A stretch of 64,000 nucleotides of DNA from Ipomoea triloba (Eukaryota > Streptophyta > Magnoliopsida > Solanales > Convolvulaceae), in the NCBI RefSeq assembly GCF_003576645.1, contig NC_044922.1, forward strand, positions 3,751,202-3,815,201, given 5' to 3'. The position numbers and the translations under genes were made by a program. Positions 24,311 through 36,465 of this stretch are shown in pieces (position 1 is the first letter of the stretch; each line of letters starts with the position of its first letter). Under the pieces are notes generated by a model. The model was not told the origin of the DNA. It saw only the letters and a program-made list of their open reading frames with translations, and searched no databases.

Positions 24311-25484
24311 GTAGCATTTGCTGTGAGAATCTTGTTCACTTAATAAATTCTGATTCTGAATGCTTGCATTTTCAGAAATATCAGTAATAGTAAAGCTGCC
24401 TATTCGCTGTCTAAACTCGAGTCTAGGGCACTCTTGTTCATAGATTTTCAAATGAGAAAAAGTCATTATACTATACAATAATTCAAGTGTTTTCGAAAAG
24501 AAAGTTGTATATATACGAGTGTAAAGTCACATCTCTTTCTAATGTGGAACAAAGACTTCTTCCAATCTTTCTCATCTCTATTTTTGCCAATTCAAATAGG
24601 TCTATTTGATAATCAATTTCTCTTTCACACATTTATCTGTTTTGAATGTACAATATAACAATTTGTTTTGTTTCACTTCGAAGAACCTGAATACACATGG
24701 ACCCAACTCAAATAAGAAGTAAACCCCATAAATATTTATATCACAAAATAACTAATTAAAAAAAATAACTAATTAAAATGTTATTTTTGTTATAAAAAAA
24801 AACATTATCTACTATTGGACGCGGGTGTTGGTGCATATACCACAAAATAACTACTTAAAATGTTGTTTTTGTTAAAAAACATTATCTATTTGTAAAATTT
24901 GGCTAAGAATCTCATTAAATTCCATTTGCTATGCAAAAAGGAGTAATTTTCCTATTTTACCTAACTTTCACATGTATAAGGAATATAAGACAGGATGGAA
25001 CGGTTGATATGCAAAAAGATTAGTTTGCCTAACTTTCACATGTAGCATCTATACCAATGGTTTTTTGTTGGTTTTTTGGATGACATCAATTGTGCAGTAA
25101 AATTGATTTTTTGTGAGGCCCAGAGAAGAGAGAAATAATTTTTTTTTAAAAAAAGGGGAGGGCTATGCGTGTTGAGCACAAGTTGGGAGCCTAGAGGGCT
25201 CGTGTAGTCGTGTACTGCATACACCCAAAGGGCGCGTAAATCTCTTTATTATTATTTTTTTCTGAAAATTATGTTTTTTTCATTATTTTTTTTGCTGAAA
25301 ATTATGTTTTTGTTTTTTTTTTTTTCATTTCCTTCCATATTCTCTTTCCTAATCATACATGCAAAAACTCCTCAAAAACCGCAACTAATATGGATGCTCA
25401 TAAGACAAAGGATGGGACGGTACTTTCTAAACACCTCCCACCTAGCCTCTCTCCGTGCAAGAAAGGTAACTTTTGCCCTTATAG

Positions 25485-25748
25485 AGTCAAGACATAGTGT
25501 AGTGGTTTGTCGTCTGACTTGATGTTACGATTGAAAACGGCAATGTGGGAGTTCGAATCCTTGGAAACATGAATGCAAAAAAGGATTAAGATGATGGAAG
25601 ATGTGGATTAGATCCTATATGTGTGTTAGGGTCTGGTGGGCTGCAACTCGCAATTTACCTCTACAATAGCTTTAGGGACAAGATCCTGTGAACTTAGGAT
25701 TAGTCCGGCAAAGCTTGGGATCACCCAAGTATTTAAAAAAAAAATGCA
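25485..25748 (+). mobile_element. tRNA-derived SINE with A-tail
   Basis: A-box-like TAGTGTAGTGGTTTG and B-box GAGTTCGAATCC are followed by a body ending in GTATTTAAAAAAAAAA. It differs in sequence from the SINEs at 17161 and 48241, so it is a separate family. Confidence 0.65.
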
Positions 25749-27073
25749 ACTTCCATAACCCATTTTCTTCTTTTCCACTTCATCTCCTTCATTCATTTAA
25801 ACTCCATTAATGGCTTACTAACCAAGTTTAATCATGCATATGTACTAGCTACCACAACACCATAATAGGTTCTTTGGCTTGGTTGATCCCAAAAGAAAAA
25901 AAAAATCAGTGATTTCTGCCTTTTGTGTTTCAAAGTTAAAACCATGCATGTTTCAATCTGATGGAGAAAATAGATTTCTCCATAAATAAAAACGAATGAC
26001 ATAAGGTGATAAAGTATTTGCAGGTAAATAATAAATAAGTAGGACACAAGATTTAATGTGAAAATCAATACGATAAAAATCACGAACACATATACTTAGG
26101 TAGCCATGTCCATGGAGTGAAAAAGGGAGAAAAGTACTTAGAAGACATTCTTTGGGATTGAAAATTAAATGAGCCTAAGATCGTTTATTTAATCCCGGGT
26201 CCTTTTATAAAGTCATTTCTTGGCAGTTGCAACTTCCCGTATTTTTCTCTATTTTCTTACATGGACTCCTTTCTTTGACTAATATTAGCTCTCCATACTT
26301 TCTTGCATGGATTCTTTTTTTCTTTGACGAATATTATTAATAATAATGGAATATTATTCTATCACAGTCCCTTTTTTTTTGTTTAATATTATCTATATAT
26401 ACGTATGAATCCCTCTTGGAATTATGTTAGGCCTCTAGGGTAATCAATTCATCAAAGACTTTAATTTGAAGCTTAGCTTATAAATATGAGGTATAGAATT
26501 GATTAGGAGAAAAAAAATCTCACACTAGCTGCACCCTTCTCCATTAATTAAAGTTAATGCCAACAGTATTACCTTTTTTTATAGGATTTGTGAGTTATTA
26601 CATAAAGACAGATTTATCTAATGTATAGTCTCAAATAGTAACCGAATGCATATAATTTGGAGCAAGATTATTTATTCCATGGACTCCGTGAAACAATAAC
26701 GTATTCTTCAAAAAAAAATTGATAAATATACTAGCTAGATTTTGCATTACTGATGCATTTGGTTACGTTTTCTTCTCACTATGGTAAATCGTGTATCTCT
26801 ATTGACCTATAGATCCAAAATGTTTATATACTAGTACTTTGCGACTGTTAACAAAAGAAAAACTTATAAATTATTTTGGGTTGGATGACCCGCTTAGCTA
26901 TGTTGTGAAGTTATACATTTTCTTTTCCTAGTACCTTTTAATCATTTTTTTAAAAACGTGCATTCAATCCATAATTATTACCACACATGGGGGCATTGAT
27001 ATGTTTTCATTTGAACCAAATTCTATTTTATTAACAATAATATAGTTCAAGCACTCAAACGCAAGTTTTTGGA

Positions 27074-27618
27074 TAGAGTCGTCAAATTGTGCTTAAACTA
27101 GTCTATCGGGCTAGTCTGTTTTGCCTGTCAAAAAGGTGCATTAGGCTTTGAATTTTATGACCCGTATTTTAGCGGAATTGAACTTTTAGCTCGCCCACCA
27201 AAATGGTTGCTTTGGCGGCCCGCCTAGTATGTATACGTTATTAATATTAGTGTGTGTGTGTATATATATATATTTATTTATTTATATTGAAAAATGTATT
27301 ATTAATTAGTAGATTATATAAGTTATTTGTTATTGACTTAGAGATTAACAAATTATGTATTTGATTCTTTATTAGGACTTATTACTATATTAGTTATTAT
27401 TGTGTTTAACAAATTACAAATGTATTAATAAATCTTTAAACAATCCAAATTATTTTAGTATAAACTTATTAACTTTTTATATTAATATTTATTTAAATTT
27501 AAAACTTTTTAAATTTAGCGGGCCCTGCCAAGGCCCGTGTGCGGTCCCTTAGGCCCATATAAAGTCTACCCCCGTCATATGGCGGGCCCCACCCCCACCG
27601 GCCCATTTTGATAGCTCT
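27074..27618. mobile_element. hAT-like non-autonomous element
   Basis: Left end TAGAGTCGTCAAATTGTG; right end GGCCCATTTTGATAGCTCTA (inverse TAGAGCTATCAAAATGGGCC). Flanking 8-mers TTTTTGGA and CTTTTAGA match at 6 of 8 positions. Subterminal regions are rich in GGCCCG/CGGGCC; the centre is AT-rich and non-coding. Confidence 0.55.
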
Positions 27619-28380
27619 ACTTTTAGAATATACTGGCAGACAGTTTTAGAGAGAAGGCAATCGATTTAGAAGTGAAAATTGATTTTCGTAGTATGAAAAT
27701 TCTACCCAGCATCAAGGGTTTATATAGAGGATTATTAAAATTTAGCATTCAATGGCACAATAAATATAATTTAATAATCTTGATTATAACGTTTGAAACG
27801 GTTATACTTATTATCATAATAATATTTTCGATTAACAAAATTAACTACAATTAATTCATACCGACCATTAATAACATGTTTCAAAACATGAGTAGCCGAA
27901 AAGTCCGTACATTCAAAACGTGAATGATCAAGAAGTCTGCTCATCATATAGCACCTCTCAGTGCTATTTTAATTACCTTAAGCCTCTTACGGAGGTGCTA
28001 ATTACTTTCAACTTTCCGGAGGTGTTAAATTAGCACTTTTCGGATGCATGCCTACCGAAAGGTTGCTGCACCACAAAAAATTTGGCATAACTATAGCTAG
28101 AGCTTGGTCACCCTGGAAAAGAATTTCTCGCTTCATTTGGTACGTATCGTAGTTGGTACTACGAGTAGCTTTTGTACCAATAGCAATTAACTAGAAATTA
28201 ATCACAATAAATAATAAATAAAGAGGCTAGGAATTAGACTTAGATACATGAAAAAAGATAAATAAATAAATAATGTACCACAAATGAAGACCAAAATATC
28301 AATAACGTGCTTCAATTCAATGGTACTAGCTCAAATATAAATCTTAAGAATTAGAGGTGACTATAAATCAATTTATAAGT

Positions 28381-28717
28381 AAATTAATATGAGATAAAAG
28401 GCGAAGGCTAAATCAAGATCAATCATGTATGAGACTAGATTTGGTCGACTTTACACATTTGGGACCCATGTCTAAGTTTAGCCCCCTCCCACCTCCTACC
28501 TCCTAATTGTACTTATTCATGTGCATTATTGTAATTTAATTGTACTGTTCAGCTTTAAAATTAAATTAACCTAGGATAAAAGACGAAGGATGAATCAATG
28601 CCAACCATGTATGAGACTAGATTTGGTCCCCTTTACACACCTGGGGCCAATGTCTAAGTTTAGCCCCCTCCCACCTCCCAATTGTATCCATATGCATTGT
28701 AATTTAATTGTTCAGTG
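28381..28717. repeat. Imperfect tandem duplication of about 165 bp
   Basis: Copy 1 (about 28381-28553) and copy 2 (about 28562-28717) share GAGACTAGATTTGGTC, ATGTCTAAGTTTAGCCCCCT and CCCACCTCC in the same order, with point differences and a short deletion in copy 2. Confidence 0.8.
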
Positions 28718-28776
28718 GGTGGAGTTTGATTCTCATACAACAATATAATTAAATCTAATTTCTACAAATTAAACAT

Positions 28777-29193
28777 ACAATAAATACGAATAAAACGGTC
28801 CTAATTGACACAACTCCTAATTGACCCTGTTTGGTAAATGATTGTTAGTTGATAGGTGTTAGCTGATTAGGTTAAAGGGTATTACTAGTTGATAACATTA
28901 GCTGATTGTATAAAGGTGTTTGGTAAATTAGTTGTTAGCTAATAGTTGTTTGGTATAATTTGTTTTCTTAAAAAAAGTTAATTGAAAAAGTTGTCTTGAG
29001 CAACTTTTTGCATTTTAGCATTTTGGAGTTATAAAAAATTGATTAACCAAATACTTATATTGATTTTTTTAATTAAGTCAAACAGCTAATAGTGGACAAA
29101 TAAGTTAAAATTGTTTGATAGGCTAACTATTTTACCAAACAAGGTCACAATAAATAAGAATAAAACGATTCTAATAGACACAACTCCTAATTG
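28777..29193. mobile_element. Short TIR element bracketed by 47-bp direct repeats
   Basis: The inner element (about 28823-29146) has inverted ends GACCCTGTTTGGTAAA and TTTACCAAACAAGGTC. It is bracketed by direct repeats at 28777-28823 and 29147-29193, each starting ACAATAAATA and ending CACAACTCCTAATTG, with about four differences over 47 bp. These are too long to be a target-site duplication. A related end piece (AACTATCAATT, CCAAACACCCT) occurs near 37465-37542. Confidence 0.7.
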
Positions 29194-29889
29194 GAACAAG
29201 TTGCATTTAGTGGGCAATCATATTTTAAGTATTTTAGATTGTTGACTTAATAATATCCATAAGGTTCAATTCTTAAATTTAACTCTCTGGGAGAGTTGTT
29301 TGTTGTCTTTTCCAATTTGAACCGATTAAATATGAGCAACTTAAATTGATTTATCTCATTATGGACGTTCATTAATTAGAATTATACTTGGACTTTACTT
29401 AACTCACAAAGAAAAAGAAAATGGGAAAAATGTGCACACTATATATTAGTTTTATTACGAAAGTGGAATAGTGCCATTGCTTTACGCCGCTTAGCTTCTT
29501 TTATTTATTACCCAATGCATGCTTTGTTTATCTCTCAATTTATACGTGATTAATATTTAATTGTGTAATGGATTTGAGCTGTGAACAACGAGAAGCTTAT
29601 AAGAGTTAGACTATTTTAAAAGGCTACTTACAAATCACCAAGTCTTATATATGATATTATCATCGAATTGTGATTGAGAGTTATTTAGACTAAATGATTA
29701 GGTGGATGAAGGGGTCCCATTTTATTCTTAACTTAGTTGATCTGATGCTATAAAATGCACCGTAAAACTTTTTCATTTCATTAGATAACTTTTATGAAAA
29801 ATTAAAATTAAAATCTTGTGATTACTAAGTTAATTGTCCAATTAACTTAACTGTGATGGCTCAAACTACATTTTCATATATCTAAATAT

Positions 29890-30212
29890 CTAGGCAAATT
29901 ATGCTATGGACACGGGTCCGCCTCTAGGCAAATTATGCTATGGACACGGGTCCGCCTTGCATGGTGGACCCAGGTCTATGTTCACAATTTTAGAATTTTA
30001 TATTCATAATTTTAAATCTCAACATACAAAATTATATTACTCAATATTCACAGTTTTTGAACTCTATATTCACAATTTTGTTATATAGATTCAAAAATTG
30101 TGTTATACTATTGAATACAGAGTTTAAAAATTATGAACATAGAGTTCAAATTATGAACATTGACCTTGATCCACCTTGCAAGGTGGGCTTGAGTCCATGG
30201 CATAATAACCGA
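29890..30212. mobile_element. Foldback element with a perfect 34-bp tandem duplication at its left end
   Basis: A 34-bp unit (starts CTAGGCAAATTATGC, ends GGGTCCGCCT) is repeated exactly at 29890-29923 and 29924-29957. The right end carries the inverted, diverged counterpart (ACCTTGCAAGGTGGGCTTG, GTCCATGGCATAATAA). The interior repeats TTCACAATTTT / AATTATGAACAT motifs in opposite orientations. Confidence 0.75.
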
Positions 30213-30539
30213 AATATCTAATATAATATGGTGAGTATTGGTAATTTAATTATCACCATAAACAAGCCCAATTTTCTTTTAACCATTAATGCAATACTAA
30301 TTAATAACTCAAAATAATAGTTTAAGTGGTAAATGAGTTTTTTCATGAGAACGGAGATAGATCTGAAACGTGATTTACATTACTCATTTATTTTTTAGTA
30401 CCAAGAACATTAATTATGATACCATCTTGTACGTCATCACACGGAAAAATTTTATTATTTAAAGTAGCCCACAAAATAGGCCATTACGAGGATATAGTTT
30501 TCTTTTTCTTCTTTCCACTATAAAGCAATTGTTACATTC

Positions 30540-30715
30540 TCACGGTCTACCATGCACATAGTAGATTCAGTTTAAATTATGTATTTATAATTAACAAATT
30601 ATCTATATTTAGTTAATAAATAATGTACATATTACAATTATATATCATGCACCTTCAGTTTACTTATAGGTACATAATCGGTTTATACATAGTGTGTTTT
30701 ATACATTCGCAGAAC
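30540..30715. mobile_element. Possible degenerate ACCATGGTCCAC-family element
   Basis: Begins CACGGTCTACCATGCACA and contains the ATTATGTA / AATAATGTACAT motifs found in the other members. The right end is poorly defined, so this is tentative. Confidence 0.35.
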
Positions 30716-31135
30716 TAATACCCAGGTTGTCAAAAGTCAAATCTGAAGGAGCTGGACTATCTCACTCTGAGTGATTATGATGTACTCCTGTCTTTTTGAG
30801 TTCTTTAATCTAAGATTTGAGTTATTTTGCTTTCAAAAAATAATATGAATGCACTATGAGAAAAGAAAATGCCTTGAAAGGTTGAAAAAAGCGGCTAAGT
30901 ATGTAGAGCATGATTCTTGTACCAGAAGCTAACGAGTATAATTTTTTTTTATCAATGCTCTCTTAATTGAGCTCATCGCTCTGGGTTTTTCTAAAATGTA
31001 ACTTACTTTTCGGTTATACATAGATGAATGAAATTTACTTAATGCACACTCCTAGAGTCTTAGATAATGAGTGTAGGTTTGCGCCACCCAAAAAGAATAT
31101 CCTCCGATCTTTCCCCTCACGTTGTACGTTTCCTC

Positions 31136-31143
31136 TATATATA
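31136..31143 (+). promoter_or_regulatory. Candidate TATA box of DUF599 gene 1
   Basis: TATATATA lies about 115 bp before the ATG at 31252, a spacing that leaves a leader of about 80 nt. Downstream sequence is unremarkable. Confidence 0.5.
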
Positions 31144-31251
31144 GTGCTTTCTCCACTCATATTTGCATTGCCATAACCATACACAAGACGCAAATTTAAG
31201 GCCACGTTTGGTGTAGGTACAGATCAGAGGCAATATAATCAAATCAAGAAT

Positions 31252-34200
31252 ATGGAATGGAAGAAATCTTATTTGGATGCTGTTTTGGTTCCATTGGGGT
31301 TCTTGATATGCTTGGGGTATCATGCTTGGTTATGGCACAAGGTTCGCACTCAGCCCCTCACAACCATCATCGGAACCAACGCCGCCGGCCGCCGCCTATG
31401 GGTCTCCGCCATCATGAAGGTATTATCACGCGCCGCCATTTTTAATTTCTTCAATTCTTTAATTTGCATTCATTTTCTGCATTTTCATCTGGTATATATG
31501 TAGTAGTTAATTAGCACACAGCGATTTGTGCTTGTTTTCTCGTGGAGTTTTGCCGCGTCTGAAGTGGATACGTTAATTCCATTTTTTGTCTGTCTTAGAT
31601 TTATATGTGTCAATCCATTTTTAGTTATTTTTTTATTGTTGCATGACCATTTTTAGTCCTCCATTGAGAAAATCATTAAAATGTCGTTAAATACAAGGAC
31701 ATTTTGATCGTTTTTTATACAAAGTAAGTTGACATGTTATTTTTTTTATGTTTACTTTAAAAAAAATCAAAATTGAAGACTGAAATGCTCTTGTATTTGA
31801 CGAAATTTAAACTTTTTTTTTTATGGAGGACCAAAATGGTCATACCACAATAATACTAGGATCAATTAAAAATTGATGTTTTGAAAAAGAATAACTAAAA
31901 TGGACTGTCACCTATAAAACTTGCTAGAACCAAAAATGAAATTAACTCATTAAAGTTTTGTTGAAATGAATTTTCGTATAACAATTATAACCCCAATGAC
32001 CAACTTAAATTGCTCATAGATGGACTCAAATAAAAAGATCAATGAACAATTCTATCGTGTGATTACTCAATCAATTATCTAATAATCAATTTGGATTGAT
32101 TTATAACTTATACGCCGAACATAGTGTTATTTGATCCGATGTATTTCCTGCCTTATTTGATTCAACAAGGAATTCATTTGATCCACTAAATAAATTTACC
32201 TTAAAAAACTACAATTTTTTATATACATAAAATGCATGAAATGATGTCTTAACCAAAAACCTCATTCTAGGTAAGTAATCTCGAATGTCAACAAATTTGA
32301 TCGCATGAACACAACTTAAAATTTCTCTAAAAAATATTTTGGTGCCCACGCTCACAAACACACATGAGGTAAACCGTACTAAAAAATCTTGTACAATAAA
32401 TCCAACCAAGAGAATATTAACAAGAACTGAACACGCAATTTTCTGGTCTAAAAATCATGTTTTGTCACTTAGCCACCTCTTTCGAGTAGATTTTAAAATT
32501 TATATATTGGTATATATCTGTGATTGAAAATACCCAAAAGTATTAAACATTGCAAAATGTGGCAATCTTAACAACTATAATTTTCTAAAATTGATATTTT
32601 ATTTATGTTTTCTTCTATCCTAGGTCTCTTTGGTCATCAATTCTTTGTCTCCGTTTTCTGTTGGGAATGAAAGTGTACATGTGTAACGTGCATAGAAGTT
32701 GAGTGTGGGTGTCTTGTTTCAACTCTACTTATTATGGCAACTAAACCAGAAAGCTAGGAAACCCAATCACACTTAAAATGAGCACAAGGGAAAAACATTA
32801 AATTCAAGAAAGTACAAACTATAGAAAATTGTAACACACTCAAATTAAAGTGAACATCTTGTTGGGTTGACAAAAATTTTAAAACGTGTTTGGTCTAATT
32901 ACTTGTGTATAGATTATCTGTCATTGCTTACGAGTGGTAGTTAATGTTAATTATCATAGATTATGTAATTAGGTATATCTCATTTTCTTTGGGTGTGAAA
33001 AGTAAAATTTTCCGCTCCAAAGCCTCCACGTCACACCTCAAAGGGCTGTAAAAAAATTAAATCACAATGACTCAGCATCTCCTTATGTGAGAGGATGATC
33101 CCGCGGTGCCCACAATGAGACACCCTCATAAGAGGGCGAAACTATCACACTACAGCTGTCAATATTTTATCATATATTCCTAGGTGCAATCTTCCACACG
33201 GGAATAGGCATATCTCATTTTCTGATGTTGTATGTAAGCAAAGGAGTAGTTGTATGTAAATAGTTTAGTTTTTAATAAAATTGTGTATCATTCTTATTGT
33301 TGTGCGGAGGCCTAGAGGGCCAAGTCCAGTTGAGGTTAATAGTTGGGGGGTAGAGTGACTGATGGGCACTTGGGGGGACACTTAATTTGTTAAGTTTTTT
33401 TTTAGTATTATTGACCCGGTTACATGTAATATCTGTCCATATATACTTTTTCAACTTACTGACTCAACGAGTCAATATCGCATTCTGAGGAGTGAAAGTC
33501 CTATGAGAGGTGGGCATTCAGATGAAGTATGCATGATTTTCATACTTGTATGGCCACGTGTTTGGTTTTTGCCAATATCTTTTTAGTCGAGTCCGTTGCA
33601 CATGTTTTTTATGTGTAATTTGAAAGTGGGTTGTTATACAATAATGGGGTTTACCTAGTGGGCATGTTCACTTTAATTAGTGGTTGCGGGTAAAATATAT
33701 TCCCGACAACAATTAAAAATATTTTTTTAAAAAGAAGATAAATTATAAGATAAAAAGGAAGGGGAAATAGAAAAGGAAGAAGGGAATAGTTTATGAATTT
33801 TAAATTGTCAACTAAAGAAATGATTACTTAATCAAGTTCTTAATGACTTACACCTTTGAACAACCTGTTTTATGTGTATCCCACTATACTATAGAGTGGG
33901 TAGATAGATAAGGTACTTAAGAATGTCTTTTGGCCATTTTTTTAGGTTGGTTGTTGCTGTTTAGTGGTTTTCGATGAAAACGTTATATTAAATTTTATTT
34001 GTATAATTTATAATTGATCAATTATCATATATTTGTATTCAAATGAGAAAATTCATTTATAAACCCATTTATTCTAATCATTTTATATTTTATTATAAAT
34101 ATCATTTTCACATTTTAAAGTTTTCTTTTAAAAAAAAAATTCTCTCCTAGTGATCGAAATTTATGACTCCGACTTTACACCTTGCAATATAGATCATGCA

Positions 34201-35685
34201 GGGTCTATGGGATAATTTGCCCATCTCTTTCTATATATGTTATTCTTTCCATTTTGGCCATTATGCAATATAATCCAATACGTCTCTACAAACCATGCAT
34301 GGAAAACTATGGAAACCATGTCACAAGCAATCATTTTGCTCTTTGATTTACACCGTACCAAATTAAGGTTGCAACGTGTGTGGACAGTATATAGTGGTTA
34401 AGTTATTATGAACTAGTGTTACTTGTTAGAATTGAAAATGAGTAGGATGCAACAAGAAAACAGGAATTGAATTAAATTATAAAATATCTTAGTGAAATTA
34501 AAATTTAATCCAATTAATTAGCTTTTTTTTTTTTTGTTGAAAATCCAATTAATTAGCTAGTTAAATTAATATCATTCAAAATTTGTTGATAATTATGGTA
34601 AAAAAAAAATTTAACTTTTTGACCACCGTTGGAAAGTTAGGACTCATGTTTGTTCACCAAATGTTTTGACCACCAGCCAAAAATATTGTCCAGTACTAGT
34701 GGCCAGTAAAAGTGAGAAGCAATTTTTGAGAAACGAAGAAAATTCGGAGTCATTGTACATCGAATATATCTTGCCTTGTAATTTTAGTTAAAAAAAATGA
34801 CTAAAATGAAGTAAACCAGTCTAGGATGTATGTCCATAGATAACCAGTTCAAACCAATAAGCAATTTTACAGATCCTAAAAGTGGTCAGAACTCGAATTT
34901 GACCAAAAACCCTCAATTTTTAACCATTTTTGGGTGCTCGAAAATTGAAAAATTACCCACATACAACATTTGATCAAAATTATGTGATAGCAGATTAGCC
35001 GCTCTGATTTGTTACAATGGTCAATACCGCATTCATTAAACCTCGAACCCAAAACCTCCGATATGGGAGAGCAATTTTGTGCCACTAACCACAATTCCTG
35101 GCCAATTAATTTAAATTATTTATGCAGGACAATGAGAAGAAAAACATATTGGCGGTCCAAACCCTCCGAAACATGATAATGGGGTCAACCCTAATGGCCA
35201 CCACCTGCATCCTCCTCTCCTCCGGCCTGGCCGCCGTGATTAGCAGCACCTACAGCGTCAAGAAGCCGCTGAACGACGCCGTGTACGGCGCCCACGGCGA
35301 GTTCATGGTGGCGCTCAAGTACGTCACCCTCCTAATCATCTTCCTCTTCTCCTTCGTCAGCCATTCCCTCTCCATCCGCTTCACCAACCAGGTCAACTTC
35401 CTCATCAACTGCCCGCCCGACAACCTCGGCGTGGTGGGCCCCGACTACGTTGTCGAGCTGTTAGAGAGGAGCTTCGCGCTCAACGTTGTGGGGAATAGGC
35501 TGTTCTATGCGGCGATTCCGATGTTGCTTTGGATTGTTGGCCCGGTTCTTGTGCTCTTGTGTTATGTTACTATGGTGCCTGTGCTTTATAACCTTGACTT
35601 TGTTTTCGCCCAGCCTAAGGGGGGGAAGTTGGGCCATTTTCATGATCATGATCATGAGATTGGGAATGGGGTTTTAGCAGTGTAA
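31252..35685 (+). CDS. DUF599 family multi-pass membrane protein (tandem copy 1)
   Basis: Two exons, 31252-31419 and 35128-35685, joined in phase 0 (AIMK|DNEK), 241 residues. The intron is 3708 bp. Visible features: an N-terminal hydrophobic segment (about 8-28: LDAVLVPLGFLICLGYHAWLW), the family block RTQPLTTIIGTNAAGRRLWV, further membrane segments at about 73-95, 115-138 and 195-232, and a short His/Asp-rich tail (HFHDHDHE). DUF599 proteins are plant membrane proteins of unknown biochemical function, and nothing here adds one. It pairs with the second copy at 38460-44303, which has the same intron position and exon 1 length. Exon 2 is strikingly GC-rich in its first 300 nt compared with the AT-rich intron. 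The start is the only ATG that gives the conserved MEWKK.YLD N-terminus. Confidence 0.92.
31420..35127 (+). other. Intron of DUF599 gene 1
   Basis: Donor AAG|GTATTA, acceptor ATGCAG|GAC. Besides the foldback at 31571-31948, it holds a degenerate repeat at about 33050-33195 (CCCTCATAAGAGGGCGAAA) that resembles a block at 50640-50680, plus AT-rich sequence. I see no gene nested in it. Confidence 0.85.
31571..31948. mobile_element. Diverged foldback element in the DUF599-1 intron, same family as 38921-39321
   Basis: Left arm has GTTAATTCCATTTTTTGTC and GCATGACCATTTTTAGTCCT; the right arm is the diverged inverse (AGGACCAAAATGGTCATACC, CCAAAAATGAAATTAAC). A shared internal block AATGTCGTTAAATAC matches the element in the paralogue's intron. 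No target-site duplication is visible. Confidence 0.7.
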
Positions 35686-35852
35686 TTAATAATATGGGGA
35701 GAAATAACATATAAATGGATGGCATTTGAACATATAATTGGTTACCAATTATTGATCAACAATACTAGCTTTATTATTCTAGACCCAATTTGTTTTCTTT
35801 TTTTTTTTTTTCGAGAGAGATTGAAAAGCGAAATCCGTAGTCACTGGATGAT

Positions 35853-36059
35853 GTAGAGCCGTCAAAACGAGCTTTGTCCACCCCCAACAAACTAACAACT
35901 TAAGAACACGAGAAAAAAAAACACACAAACAAAGATTGGGTGGCGGGGGCCGCCTAGCCCACGGCCTAGGGGCGGGGCAGGGCAGGGCGGGCAAAACCTA
36001 CGCCCGCCAAAGAGTAGAATTTTTTGGTATGTCCTGCTGGCCCATTTTGAAAGCTCTAG
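35853..36059. mobile_element. Short hAT-like non-autonomous element
   Basis: Left end TAGAGCCGTCAAAACGAGC and right end GGCCCATTTTGAAAGCTCTA are inverted. The flanking 8-mers GGATGATG and GTCTGATG match at 6 of 8 positions. A GC-rich interior (GGCGGGGGCCGCC; GGGGCGGGGC) resembles the subterminal blocks of 27074-27618. Confidence 0.5.
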
Positions 36060-36289
36060 TCTGATGGTGTGTATTGACTCAATCTATGTAATAGCCTGGC
36101 CAGAAATCAAATTAGGAAGGTCATGCGTGACATGCTCGACCAAGAGAGTATGGATATATGCTCGACCAAGAGAGTATGGATATATAAGAATCGAACCCAT
36201 GACTTGTTTACTAAAACCATATTTCCAAATTAAAAATAAAATAATAAAATTTTTATCCATTTTTTTTAGAATTTGGAGAATCCATCTAA

Positions 36290-36465
36290 TGAATAATGTA
36301 CATCATTCTAGTTTATAAAGTACACCTTACCTCATAAGTTTCATTATTCTAATACATAAAGTACATTATTCTAACTAATAATGTATATTATTTTAACTCA
36401 TAAAATTTAACGACGTCGTTTTAAACTGTGGTCCACACAACCAAAATGCACACAATAATTTGCCA
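36290..36465. mobile_element. ACCATGGTCCAC-family remnant
   Basis: The right side reads GTGGTCCACACAACC ... CACAATAATTTGCC, the inverse of the GGCAAATTATT...GTCCAC left terminus seen at 5052. The interior has repeated GTACATTATTCTA motifs. Confidence 0.5.

Larger units (their letters stand above)
18400..31130. other. Gene-free 12.7 kb repeat-rich region
   Basis: No intact gene is visible between the AHK5-type gene and the first DUF599 gene. The interval holds a decayed LINE, a hAT transposase fragment, two SINEs, hAT-like non-autonomous elements, foldback elements and several tandem duplications, each listed separately. A pair of similar 40-50 bp blocks at about 26256-26335 (TTCTTACATGGACTCC and TTCTTGCATGGATTC) may be part of an old LTR or a local duplication. 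Stretches such as 21050-23860 and 30720-31100 show nothing beyond AT-rich sequence and simple repeats. Confidence 0.7.
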
